From positions 1 to 27,874 of the forward strand of contig CAKTTL010000030.1 of assembly GCA_934615235.1 (NCBI GenBank): 27,874 nt of DNA, read 5' to 3'. Positions 7,741-16,364 of this stretch are shown here, piece after piece. The notes below the pieces were generated by a model. The model saw only the letters and a program-made list of their open reading frames with translations. It was not told the DNA's origin and made no database searches. Numbering within the stretch: the stretch's first letter is position 1; every line of letters starts with the position of its first letter. Origin of the DNA: an uncultured Clostridia bacterium (GTDB lineage Bacteria > Bacillota > Clostridia > Christensenellales > Aristaeellaceae). The position numbers and the translations under genes were made by a program.

Positions 7741-9645
7741 ATGAAAAAATTTCTTGCGCTGCTTCTGACTGCCCTGATGGCCCTGTCGGCCATTCCCTGC
7801 GCGATGGCCGAGGATTCGGCGACCGCCGATCTGATCGCTCTGTACGATCAGGTGAAGGATTCTTCCGAACTGCCGGATTGGACTGGCGAAAAGCTGAACC
7901 TGCGCGTATGGCACGGCCATGGTAACGGCGGTTCTGTGTACCAGCACGCTGAACAGGATGTCGTTTCGCCTGAAGTGGAGCGCATCATTGGCATCACCGT
8001 TGATCCCGAAAACTCCTACGATAACGGTGGTTTCGATCTGCCTTCCAAGATGACCATGCTGGCCGCGACGAACGACTGGCCTGAAATCGGCACGAACGTG
8101 CTCAATAACGATTTGATCGAAAACGGAATTCTGCTCGATCTGACCGATCTGCTGCCGAAATATGCTCCCCATGCCTGGGCGCTGATGAATGCGCTGAACC
8201 ATGACGGCGTAGAGCGCGGCATTAACAATACCGGCCGTATTTACTCCATTCCTTATGAAATCGACAACAGCATCGCCAATATGAGTGCCATTTATGGCGA
8301 CAAGCTGGATCTGGACAAGTATTCTACCATCGCTCTGCCGACTGAGGCGACCGGTGTGAACAGCGCCATCTATGTCCGCGAGGATATTCTGCAGCTGGCC
8401 TATCCGGACGTTCCCACCGATGAGGAACTTCAGGCCAAATATATGTCCGCCGAAGGCTTCAGCAAGGACGATATCTACTGCATGGGCATCACCACCTATG
8501 AGCAGGCGATCGAGTTCTTCTATAAGATTGCGCAGGCCATTAAGGACAACGATATCAAGACCCCGGACGGGAAGCCCGTTTACGCCACCTACGTCAACAC
8601 CGGCGCGGATAACTGGGCGCTGTTCTCCGGCCTGCTCGACCACCTCTGGGGCGGCTTGAGCACCAACTACTTCACCTACTTCAACGGCGAAACCCAGAAG
8701 GTGGAGCTGATGCTGGAAAGCGAGGAATTCAAGAGCTTCTTCAATGATATGCGTCAGTTCGTGCTGGACGGCGTCGCTCCTGAATCCTGCCTGCTGGAAA
8801 ACAGCGAAATGTTCACCAATCGCCTGAACAACGGCGAATACGCCATCACCTATGCCTGGAATGTGCCCAACGCCGCTACCGTAGCCGCACAGGGCCTGAG
8901 CTACCGCCGCGTGTTCTTCAACATTGAAAAGAAGGACGCCAAGTATGTGAATGTCCAGAAGGCTACTGATATTAAGAATGGCCTGTCTATTTTCAGCTGG
9001 GTGCCCGAGGAGCAGGTGAAGCAGATTCTTGCTTGGTACGATTTCATGGCCACGGAAGCGGGCATGAATCTGGCCTGCTGGGGCCCCGAAACCGCCGGCC
9101 TGTGGCAGTATAACGAAAACGGCGAACGTCGCTTCGTGGATAAGGACGTGGAAGACTGCTGCGTTTACGGCGTTGCCAACGGCAAGGATGTGTATTACAA
9201 CCTGCTGACCGCCAACAACCGCGGCACCTGGCCGTGCGTGACCACCAAGCTGATTCTCAGCGGCGGTATCTGCTCGCCCAAGTATGTGTATGACGTTGCG
9301 CATACCGAGAAGGTTGCCAGCAACTGGAAGGACTTCTACATTTCCGGTCTGTATGATACGTTCCATCAGACGGCTCCTGCCGTAATGGATGCGAGCATTT
9401 GGAACTTTACCAATCCCGTGCCTTCTGTGAAGCAGTTCTGGGATCTGCGCATGACCGGTTTCGAACCGCTGATGACCAAGTGCCTCGCGACCCGCACGGA
9501 CGCGGAATTTGAAGCCGCCTGGCAGAACATGCTGGACTTCTGCCATAACAACGGCCTGAACCAGGAAGCGCTGGACGCGATCAACGAATACGTGCAGACG
9601 GAATGCGCTGATTCCTACGCCATCTGGTGCGCCGGCGAACTGTAA
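7741..9645 (+). CDS. Extracellular solute-binding protein of the second importer
   Basis: A 634-residue exported sugar-binding protein serving the permeases at 5806-7685. The signal peptide MKKFLALLLTALMALSAIPC is followed by AMA, a good signal peptidase I site. The lipobox match (AIPC) is poor, so membrane anchoring is uncertain. It is longer than ordinary family 1 binding proteins, as is common for LipO-like partners of LplB/YtcP permeases. The AAAAGGAGG ribosome binding site is the strongest in the operon and codon use is even and GC-rich, both consistent with high expression. It is not closely similar in sequence to the binding protein at 265-1890, so the two importers probably take different substrates. 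Confidence 0.93.
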   Translation: MKKFLALLLTALMALSAIPCAMAEDSATADLIALYDQVKDSSELPDWTGEKLNLRVWHGHGNGGSVYQHAEQDVVSPEVERIIGITVDPENSYDNGGFDLPSKMTMLAATNDWPEIGTNVLNNDLIENGILLDLTDLLPKYAPHAWALMNALNHDGVERGINNTGRIYSIPYEIDNSIANMSAIYGDKLDLDKYSTIALPTEATGVNSAIYVREDILQLAYPDVPTDEELQAKYMSAEGFSKDDIYCMGITTYEQAIEFFYKIAQAIKDNDIKTPDGKPVYATYVNTGADNWALFSGLLDHLWGGLSTNYFTYFNGETQKVELMLESEEFKSFFNDMRQFVLDGVAPESCLLENSEMFTNRLNNGEYAITYAWNVPNAATVAAQGLSYRRVFFNIEKKDAKYVNVQKATDIKNGLSIFSWVPEEQVKQILAWYDFMATEAGMNLACWGPETAGLWQYNENGERRFVDKDVEDCCVYGVANGKDVYYNLLTANNRGTWPCVTTKLILSGGICSPKYVYDVAHTEKVASNWKDFYISGLYDTFHQTAPAVMDASIWNFTNPVPSVKQFWDLRMTGFEPLMTKCLATRTDAEFEAAWQNMLDFCHNNGLNQEALDAINEYVQTECADSYAIWCAGEL

Positions 9646-9670
9646 TTTAGCGAATCGATTCAGGATGAGG

Positions 9671-9694
9671 GGGAGGCTCTGCCTCCCTCTTTTC
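9671..9694 (+). promoter_or_regulatory. Hairpin after the binding-protein gene (attenuating terminator)
   Basis: GGGAGGC (9671-9677) and GCCTCCC (9681-9687) form a tight 7-bp hairpin followed by TCTTTT, 25 bases after the binding-protein stop. It resembles a leaky terminator that would reduce transcription into the catabolic genes relative to the abundant binding protein. The ribosome binding site CGGGAGG for the next gene lies just downstream. Confidence 0.5.
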
Positions 9695-9718
9695 CCAAAA
9701 AACGGGAGGAAACGCCGC

Positions 9719-10602
9719 ATGAAACATCTGCCATACGATTTGAGCCCGGAAGAACTGCAGGCTTTCACGCCGGACTGGCAGGGCGAGAGGGATGCGCAGG
9801 GACGCCCCATGGTGCCCGATCAGATTCTTGATGAAATCGAACGCTTTGTTTCCATTCCGCATGCGTGGGGCATTCTCAAAGCTGCCGGATATGTGCGCCA
9901 AACGCTTTGGGGGTATGATTCCACGCGCCCAAACGAAGTTATGGTGGGGCGCGCGGCGACGGCCAGCTACCTGCCGCACCGGCCGGATTTGCGGGCCTGC
10001 CTGATGACGCTGGGACATGGCGCGGGTGAAATCGGCGATATGGTTTCCTGCCGATTGAGCGGCTCCAAAAAAGGGACGTTTACGTGGCGGACATTTTCGG
10101 CAAGGTTGAGGATGGGCCGATTATCGGCGAACGGCTGGGCAGCGCTATCTATGCGCGCACAGGCTGCGGCTGCGTTCATAGCGCCGCTGTGCGGGATATC
10201 GACGGAATTTTGAGCATCGACGGGTTCAACGTGTTCCATCGCGGCGTTCACCCGAGCCATGCTTCGCCGGATACGGTTTCGCTGATGGGGATCAACTGCC
10301 CCATCCGAATGGATGGCGTATGCGTTATGCCCGGGGACGTGGTGCTGGCCAAGGGGGACTGCGTGGTGTTCATTCCGCCGCAGCTAGCGGAAAAGTGCGC
10401 CGTTACCGGTATGCTGGTTTATTATCAGGATCAGTTTGCCATCGCGCGCATGCGCGAAAAAATCTATCACCCCGGTGAAATCGACGCGAAATGGACGGCT
10501 CCGATGATGGAGGACTTCTTTAACTGGCTGGACGAACAGGGCGCGGAGCTTACCCGCGAGCAGGCGGAAAAGCTCTATGCGGGCGGAGAACGGCTCTGGT
10601 AA
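9719..10602 (+). pseudogene. RraA-family protein gene interrupted by one frameshift
   Basis: RraA-family proteins include 4-hydroxy-4-methyl-2-oxoglutarate/oxaloacetate aldolases and relatives that cleave 2-keto acids. The first half (from ATG 9719, with a GGGAGG site upstream) reads normally through VMVGRAATASYLP to GHGAGEIGDMVS. The second half continues in another frame from about 10051: PIERLQKRDVYVADIFGKVE, then GERLGSAIYARTG and VRDIDGI, all family features, ending at a TAA at 10602. Adding one G after position 10050 would give SWPIERLQ and a continuous frame of about 294 residues. Neither half alone contains the whole active site. It is a recent mutation or a base error. An A6 run (about 10067-10072) lies nearby, so slippage cannot be wholly excluded. 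Confidence 0.85.
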
Positions 10603-10630
10603 AAGCAAGAGAGAAAAGGAGAATGGCATA

Positions 10631-12550
10631 ATGAAACGAATTGCTGGCGGTATTCCCTTCGCATCCCCTCCGGAATGGGCCGTGCTGGAGCGGCAGCTGA
10701 TTGATCTGATGAACACGACGCCGGAGCTGGTGCTGGAAAAATACACCCGCTCCGACGGCTCGCTGCTCTGGCCGCCGCAGAAGGATTTTCAGTCTGTCGA
10801 TGGGCTGGACGATATGTATGAAAGCTTTCATAACTGGCCGCTGTTTTATCTGGCGGGCGGGGATGAGAAATTTCTGCGCCTGGCACAGCGGGAGTTTGAC
10901 GCGATTACCGAGCAGGCCGCTCATCTGGACACGGGACACGGACATCCTATGGCGGTTCGCGAATATGAGCAGGGCTATGATTGGATGCATCAGGGCGAAG
11001 GCTATACGCTGTTTTACTATCTGAACCTGGCTGATCCGGAAAACCGGCGCAATAAAGAGCGGTCTATCCGCTACGCGGGCTTTTATATTGGCGAGGACCC
11101 TGAGGCAGACAACTACGACCGGGAAAAACGGATGATGCGCTGCTGCTATCTGGGCAGCATGGGCCCCGCCTATCGCAATTTCAGCGGGCAGCCCTGGACG
11201 ATGGCGCCCTGGAAGAAATGGTACGGGCTTCCTTTCCATGACTTGAAGGGGATTGAAACGCTCAAGGATATTCTCGAACCGGAAAAGGCGCAGCGCATGG
11301 GCGACGCGATGAAGGAACGCCTGATGTACAGCGACACGCTGATTAACCTGCTGTGCACCACAATGGTGATGAACGCCTATCTGCACACCGGCGATGAAAA
11401 ATATGCGCGGTTCATCAGCGAATATGCGAACGCATGGCGGGAACGCACGGAACAAAACGGCGGACTCGTGCCTGATAACGTCGGCCCCGACGGCAAGGTC
11501 GGCCAGTGCATGAAGGATGGGCACTGGTACGGCGGCTATTACGGATGGACATGGCCGCATGGTTTTTATTTTATCGCGGATGCGCTGACGATTACGGGTG
11601 AAAACGAACTGCTGCTGACCGGCCGCACAGACCGCATGGACTGGATGCGCAGCCAGTACGAGCAAATCGAAAAGCATGCCGTTTATCAGGACGGAACGGA
11701 ATTTGTCCCCATGAAGTACAGCGATCCGGGCGCGGTTCACGAGTATTATTCTGCTGGCCGATTCCTGACGATGCGGGGGAAAGTGACGGATGATCCTGAA
11801 TTTGATCGCCTGCTGGAACGGGACGGCTGGTATGAATTCATGCCGCTGCCGCCGCAGCAGCCCACGCATTTGTGGTTTGCGACCCAGCGCAAGGATGACC
11901 TGACGTTTATCGAACGGACGCATGATAATCGTATCAAGGATTGGAAATGCGTAAACGACTTCTATGGCGTGCACAAAAATCAGGGCGGGCGCGACTATGC
12001 GTGGATAGAGTACTTGAAGGGGAACTTCCCGCAGTATCCGGAGCTGATTTTGCAGCACAATATCCAGCAGGTGTACGAACGGCTGAAAATGATCCGCGAG
12101 GATACGCAGGACCCGGCGACGTATGGCGATAGCTATCTGCAGGCGCGGAACCCGATCAACATGGAAGGGCTGGTCGAGCTGACGATGGGAGGGCCGCTGC
12201 CCATCTATAACGGCGGACATCTGCTGGTTTCTCTGCGCTGGTTTGACGAGGAGCGCCGCCGCCCAGGACTGCCGGAGGACGTTGCCGCGCTGGTTTCCCG
12301 CGTGGATGAAGATGGCGTTACGGTAACGCTGGTCAACCTCAACGGGATTCATTCCCGTTGTTTGCAGCTGTTGACCGGCGCATTCGGCGAGCATGAAATC
12401 CTGACGGTCAACGGGGAAAAGGTTAAGGGCAACCGGCTGCAAATTAAACTGGCGCCGGCTTCGGAATGGACGCTTTCCATTCAACTTGGGCGCTATCAAA
12501 ATAAGCCGCGATATGTCGCGCCTTTTGCGAAAGGAGAGAACGCGGAATGA
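10631..12550 (+). CDS. Conserved protein of unknown function, possibly a six-hairpin glycosidase
   Basis: A 639-residue protein with no signal peptide, so probably cytoplasmic. I do not recognise the family with certainty. Long helix-forming stretches with many aromatic residues (FHNWPLFYLAGG, YEQGYDWMHQGEGYTLFYYL, HWYGGYYGWTWPHGFYF) recall the (alpha/alpha)6 barrel of unsaturated glucuronyl hydrolases and related glycosidases. The last 90 or so residues (VSRVDEDGVTVTLVNLNG onward) look like a small beta-sandwich. Its position between an importer and sugar-converting enzymes supports a role in cleaving the imported saccharide. The start at 10631 follows AAAAGGAG; its stop overlaps the next gene by 4 bases. 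Confidence 0.8.
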   Translation: MKRIAGGIPFASPPEWAVLERQLIDLMNTTPELVLEKYTRSDGSLLWPPQKDFQSVDGLDDMYESFHNWPLFYLAGGDEKFLRLAQREFDAITEQAAHLDTGHGHPMAVREYEQGYDWMHQGEGYTLFYYLNLADPENRRNKERSIRYAGFYIGEDPEADNYDREKRMMRCCYLGSMGPAYRNFSGQPWTMAPWKKWYGLPFHDLKGIETLKDILEPEKAQRMGDAMKERLMYSDTLINLLCTTMVMNAYLHTGDEKYARFISEYANAWRERTEQNGGLVPDNVGPDGKVGQCMKDGHWYGGYYGWTWPHGFYFIADALTITGENELLLTGRTDRMDWMRSQYEQIEKHAVYQDGTEFVPMKYSDPGAVHEYYSAGRFLTMRGKVTDDPEFDRLLERDGWYEFMPLPPQQPTHLWFATQRKDDLTFIERTHDNRIKDWKCVNDFYGVHKNQGGRDYAWIEYLKGNFPQYPELILQHNIQQVYERLKMIREDTQDPATYGDSYLQARNPINMEGLVELTMGGPLPIYNGGHLLVSLRWFDEERRRPGLPEDVAALVSRVDEDGVTVTLVNLNGIHSRCLQLLTGAFGEHEILTVNGEKVKGNRLQIKLAPASEWTLSIQLGRYQNKPRYVAPFAKGENAE

Positions 12551-13500
12551 TTTCGAAACTGCCTTTAAAGGAAAAGATCCGGAATTATGAATGGAAGACC
12601 GATGGACGCAGCCTGCGCATGGGCGTCGGTTGCGCATGGCTTGGGCGACATATGGAAGACGCTCAGGCCGTCCGGAAAGATGTGGCGTTGCTTGACGAAT
12701 GTTATGAGTGCGGAGCGCGCTATTTCGATACATCCTGCGATTACGGCAAGAGCGAGCTCCTAATGGGCGAGTGGCTGAAGCATGCTCCCAGGCAGAATGT
12801 TTTTCTTGCAACCAAGGGCCGGTATGATTATTGGACGCCAAACCCGCTTGGAAAACTGAAACGCAACTTCTATGAAAGCTTTGAACGGCTGCATGTGGAT
12901 CATATCGATATGTATCTGCTGCACGACGCGGATGCATACGGCGTGATGGAACAGGAAGCGCTGCCATTTTTACTGGAGAGACAAAAGGAAGGAATGATTG
13001 ATTATATCGGTCAGGGCACGCGGGATGTGAACGCGCATCAGCATGCGATAGCAGGCGGCGTGATGGATGGCGTGCTGAGCTATCTGCAGTTTTGCCTGAT
13101 TCAGACGGCGGCGCGTGAAGCGGCGCTGGAGGCAAAAAAGGCGGGTATCGCCTTTATTAACGGTTCTCCCCTGGCGGCGGGAATTCTTATTGCGCCGCAG
13201 GAAGTCAAGCCAATCCGAAACTATACCCGCACGCAGGAGGACATGCGGTTTGCGGCTGAGATGCGTGCGCTGCTGGAGCGGGAAGGTATTGATCCGGTCG
13301 CGGCAGCGCTACAGTATCCGCTGCTTTTTGACGAAATCGACATGACGCTGACGGGGACTTCCAACATGGGTGAACTGAAGTCGACGCTGAAGGGACTTCA
13401 AACGACAATCCATCCTGAGCAGTGGGCACGTATTTTCCGCCTGCAGGAAAGCTATCGCTTTTTTCACCTTCAGCCGGAGTATGCCAAGAACAGGGAGTAA
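12547..13500 (+). CDS. Aldo/keto reductase
   Basis: A 317-residue NAD(P)H-dependent oxidoreductase of the aldo/keto reductase superfamily, acting on a sugar aldehyde or ketone. The catalytic tetrad is visible: D61 in ARYFDTSCDYG, Y66 in the same motif, K90 in VFLATKGRYD and H126 in MYLLHDADA. The C-terminal region contains GTSNMGEL, the family's phosphate-binding end of the barrel. The ATG at 12547 overlaps the stop of the unknown 639-residue protein by 4 bases, so the two are translationally coupled. Within this operon it probably reduces or oxidises the sugar released from the imported material. Confidence 0.93.
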   Translation: MISKLPLKEKIRNYEWKTDGRSLRMGVGCAWLGRHMEDAQAVRKDVALLDECYECGARYFDTSCDYGKSELLMGEWLKHAPRQNVFLATKGRYDYWTPNPLGKLKRNFYESFERLHVDHIDMYLLHDADAYGVMEQEALPFLLERQKEGMIDYIGQGTRDVNAHQHAIAGGVMDGVLSYLQFCLIQTAAREAALEAKKAGIAFINGSPLAAGILIAPQEVKPIRNYTRTQEDMRFAAEMRALLEREGIDPVAAALQYPLLFDEIDMTLTGTSNMGELKSTLKGLQTTIHPEQWARIFRLQESYRFFHLQPEYAKNRE

Positions 13501-13506
13501 GCTGCG

Positions 13507-14469
13507 ATGAAAATTCTTATTATCGGTTTGGAATGCGGCGGATATGCCAAACAGCGTTTCGAGATGCAAAAAGAAGCGTATGCCTATTGCTCGGCGTTCG
13601 GCGCGGAAACGCCGGGCTATGCGGAGGAGCGGGCGCGCTGGGCGGACATGGGAATTCCTGTTTTTGACACGTTGGATACGGCGATAAACGTTTTTCAACC
13701 GGAACTTGCCGTGATCGGTGTGCCGAACACCGTGAAAAACGATCTTTCCATCGAACGGAGACTTATCGAATACAAAATTCCTGTTATGGAATATAAATTC
13801 CGTATTCGCGATTATAACGCTTTTCGTTCTTTTGCCGAAGAAATAAGGAAACAAAACGTTCCTCTTTATGTGGGCGAACCGTATCTCTATCGCGATTGTG
13901 TTCGCTATCTTCGCAGGAAGCTGCCGGAGTGGAATTTGGGGCAGGTGGAGCATGTGCGTTGGCGCTGCGTGCGGGATGGCGAGGGCGCGCCCTGGATGCG
14001 GACTTATCGACATCTGGCGCTGGAGGATTTGGGATTGCACCATCTAAGTGTGCTGCACGGTTTGCTGAATCTGACGGGCGCGGATGTGCAGGCGCGTTCT
14101 CTCTCCCCGAAAAAGGGCGGCGACCTGAGGGGTACCATATGCGAAGAGTGGATGAAGCTTGCTTCTGGTACTACCGTCAGCCATAGCATCGATTGGAACG
14201 GAGCCATGGACGAGACAGATTGGCTGGGCACGATTTGCATTGAATGCGAACATGGCGGCGTTACAGTGAAAGATAATCGAATCTGGCTGGAGCGTTGGGG
14301 AGAAAAGCCGCAAGAAATTCAATGGGAGATAAAACCGCTGAATCCATTGGAAGACGTAATTGCCTTATTAAATGAAGGAAAAGCGGAGAACATTCAGCTT
14401 CTTGCGGAATTTATGCCGGTAATCGAAACGATCGATAAAGCGATTCGATCAGCGGAGGCAGAGAAATGA
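13507..14469 (+). CDS. Gfo/Idh/MocA-family oxidoreductase, divergent
   Basis: A 320-residue protein with a Rossmann-like N-terminus (MKILIIGLECGGYAKQRF) and a C-terminal alpha/beta domain. The family's lysine of the EKP motif corresponds to K97 in VMEYKFRI, and the DxGxHxxD-like helix appears as LEDLGLHHLSVLHGLL (D174, H178, H179). The usual glycine motif GxGxxG is altered to GLECGG, and the whole is shorter than typical members (330-390 residues), so cofactor binding may differ. It starts 6 bases after the aldo/keto reductase stop, using AGGGAG inside that gene's end, and overlaps the aldolase gene by 4 bases. It likely acts as a sugar or sugar-acid dehydrogenase. Confidence 0.82.
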   Translation: MKILIIGLECGGYAKQRFEMQKEAYAYCSAFGAETPGYAEERARWADMGIPVFDTLDTAINVFQPELAVIGVPNTVKNDLSIERRLIEYKIPVMEYKFRIRDYNAFRSFAEEIRKQNVPLYVGEPYLYRDCVRYLRRKLPEWNLGQVEHVRWRCVRDGEGAPWMRTYRHLALEDLGLHHLSVLHGLLNLTGADVQARSLSPKKGGDLRGTICEEWMKLASGTTVSHSIDWNGAMDETDWLGTICIECEHGGVTVKDNRIWLERWGEKPQEIQWEIKPLNPLEDVIALLNEGKAENIQLLAEFMPVIETIDKAIRSAEAEK

Positions 14470-15386
14470 AAAAGCTTGAAGGCATTTTTGCGGCGATGAT
14501 GACGCCGTTAAATGAACGAGGAGAGCCGGAACTGACGACTCTACGGGAAATGACGGAATTCATGATCGAAAGCGGCGTGACGGGACTTTTTCCTGTCAGC
14601 AACGTGGGCGGCATGATCCATATGACGCGGCAGGAAAAAGTAGCAGTTGTAAAAGCGGTTGTCGACCAGACAAAGGGAAGAGTGCCTGTTTACGCTGGGG
14701 CGAACGCGTCGGATACTCGGGGCGCAGTTGAGCTATCTCGTTGCTATATGGAATCTGGGGCGGACGGGTGCGTTCTTTCTGCGCCATACTATTTCCCTTA
14801 TCCGCAGCCGGTTATCCTGCAGGGGCTGCAGAATGCAGTGCGGCAAATGCCGCTGCCGGTTATCCTGTATAACATTCCAAAATACGCAGGAGAAATCACA
14901 TTGGACAGCCTGCGGGTGCTGATACGGGAAAAGAACGTCGTGGGCGTTAAGGATTCTTCGGGTTCTGTCGCAGAGCTGCTGCGGCTTCTGGCGCTGCGGG
15001 ACGAGGTCAGGCCCGATTTTGCGGTTTTTGTTGGTTGGGAAGAAATGCTGTTCAGCGCGATAGAGTTGGGAGCTCAGGGATGCATGACGGCGTCTTCCGG
15101 GATTTTTCCGGAAATCATGCGGGCGATTGCAGAGGATACCTGGGCGGGAAGGTTCGAACGAGCGCGGCGGTTGCAGCGGATTATCGCAGAAGCGACGGAA
15201 ACCTTCGGCAAGGTTTTCTTTCCGTTGGGCTACCAGTGGGCGATGGAGGCTCGCGGTTTTTCAATGGGGGCTTATCCTGTTCAGTTTGACGAGGAAGTCT
15301 ATGCACCTGTAAAAGCAGAAATTGCCGGCGCCGTCCACAGAGCGCTGGATGCGTTTCGAAAAGTGGCGCAGGAGGGCAAAGCATGA
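14466..15386 (+). CDS. DapA/NanA-family class I aldolase
   Basis: A 306-residue TIM-barrel lyase or synthase acting through a lysine-pyruvate Schiff base. The catalytic lysine is K162 (VVGVKDSSG) and the helper tyrosine Y135 (PVILYNIPKYAG). The pyruvate-carboxylate motif, normally GTTGE, reads SNVGG at 45-49. The threonine pair and glutamate of dihydrodipicolinate synthase are thus replaced, which argues against lysine biosynthesis and for a 2-keto-3-deoxy sugar acid or similar substrate. Both ends overlap neighbours by 4 bases (ATGA), placing it firmly in the catabolic operon. Length is normal for the family. Confidence 0.93.
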   Translation: MKKLEGIFAAMMTPLNERGEPELTTLREMTEFMIESGVTGLFPVSNVGGMIHMTRQEKVAVVKAVVDQTKGRVPVYAGANASDTRGAVELSRCYMESGADGCVLSAPYYFPYPQPVILQGLQNAVRQMPLPVILYNIPKYAGEITLDSLRVLIREKNVVGVKDSSGSVAELLRLLALRDEVRPDFAVFVGWEEMLFSAIELGAQGCMTASSGIFPEIMRAIAEDTWAGRFERARRLQRIIAEATETFGKVFFPLGYQWAMEARGFSMGAYPVQFDEEVYAPVKAEIAGAVHRALDAFRKVAQEGKA

Positions 15387-16300
15387 TTCGTTTTTTTCCA
15401 TTACAGGCGAGCGAAGACGATTGTTTTCATACATCGATTGCGCGCCACAGCGGCGATCGCGTTTTGAGTTATAAAGAGGTTCATGGACAAAAACTGCTGT
15501 TGAGCTTGTATGAACCGTCGGAATACGGCGCAGAGCGCCTTTATCCATTATTGGTACTGGTGCACGGCGGAGGCTGGCAGGGGCGAAAAGTTTTCGCTGA
15601 TCAGGCTGACTGGGCAGGCGATTATCTGGGGTTCCTCGCACGGCGCTATGCTGAAAAGGGCTGGCTTTGCGCATGCATCGATTATCGCCTCATGCGGGAA
15701 AATGGACAGGCGGCAGGGTACGAGCTGATTGATCTATATGAAGATTGTGCAGATGCGACGGCATGGCTGAAAAACCACGCGGCGGAGTTGCGGATTGATT
15801 TGGCACGTACCGCTGTATTGGGTGAATCCGCCGGTGGATATCTGGCGGCTGCGCTGATTACGCTGCCTATGGGGGACGTATCGTTTTACAAGTCGGCTAT
15901 TCTTGTCAACGCTATCACCGATCTTTCCGATATGCGCTGGGGAGAACGCGTTGCGGCGCGATCTGCCCATCCGTTGCTGAAAGAAAAAAGCGAGGCGGAA
16001 AAAATTGCCTTGCTGTCCCCGACGGCACACATTACCGCGCAAACGTGTCCGACTTTGATGCTGCATGGAGAGCAGGATAGCGTGGTGTTTCCATTCCATT
16101 CCGTAAAGTTTCACGACTTGCTGAACGCCTGCAACGTGGAAACGGAACTGGATTTTATTCAGGATACAAATCATGCTTTTCTGCTGGCAGAATATATGCA
16201 GGAAAATCATGTATCGCTTCAGGCGGCCGTAACAGCTGCTGCACAGATCGACGCATGGTTGGATAAGCAAGGGACAAAGGAAGAAGCGGGAGAGGGATGA
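15383..16300 (+). CDS. Alpha/beta-hydrolase esterase
   Basis: A 305-residue serine hydrolase of the carboxylesterase/acetyl-esterase group. The oxyanion-hole motif is HGGGW (61-65). The nucleophile is S149 in GESAGG, with likely acid D232 (LHGEQDSVV) and base H264 (DTNHAFLL). No signal peptide is seen, so it should act in the cytoplasm, for instance removing acetyl or other acyl groups from an imported sugar. It overlaps the aldolase gene by 4 bases and is the last gene of the operon, followed after about 30 bases by a terminator. Confidence 0.92.
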   Translation: MIRFFPLQASEDDCFHTSIARHSGDRVLSYKEVHGQKLLLSLYEPSEYGAERLYPLLVLVHGGGWQGRKVFADQADWAGDYLGFLARRYAEKGWLCACIDYRLMRENGQAAGYELIDLYEDCADATAWLKNHAAELRIDLARTAVLGESAGGYLAAALITLPMGDVSFYKSAILVNAITDLSDMRWGERVAARSAHPLLKEKSEAEKIALLSPTAHITAQTCPTLMLHGEQDSVVFPFHSVKFHDLLNACNVETELDFIQDTNHAFLLAEYMQENHVSLQAAVTAAAQIDAWLDKQGTKEEAGEG

Positions 16301-16331
16301 TTTACTCGTTCTGCTTCTATAGCAAAGAAAA

Positions 16332-16364
16332 GGGACTGGAGACAATGGCTCCAGCCCCTTTTTT
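16332..16364 (+). terminator. Rho-independent terminator of the catabolic operon
   Basis: GGGACTGGAG (16332-16341) pairs with CTCCAGCCCC (16349-16358) apart from one A-C mismatch, with a 7-base loop, and six T residues follow (16359-16364). It lies 31 bases after the esterase stop. Confidence 0.9.

Noticed and set aside
7651..9810. 719-codon minus-strand open frame opposite the second binding-protein gene
   Set aside because: Antisense to a clear exported binding protein with strong start; no domain recognised, spans gene boundaries.
10060..10080. Programmed -1 frameshift at the A6 run in the RraA-family gene
   Set aside because: The run is not in the usual A AAA AAG phase, and family-like sequence (PIERLQ) already appears in the second frame upstream of it, so a lost base near 10050 explains the data better. 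It is not excluded entirely.
10084..10602. Separate small gene starting at GTG 10084
   Set aside because: The frame is the second half of the RraA-family protein and has no ribosome binding site; conserved family sequence continues upstream in this frame to about 10051, so it is better explained as a frameshifted single gene.
10550..13135. 861-codon minus-strand open frame opposite the catabolic genes
   Set aside because: It runs antisense to two well-supported genes, is rich in Arg, His and Pro as GC-rich antisense frames are, and has no recognisable domain or ribosome binding site.
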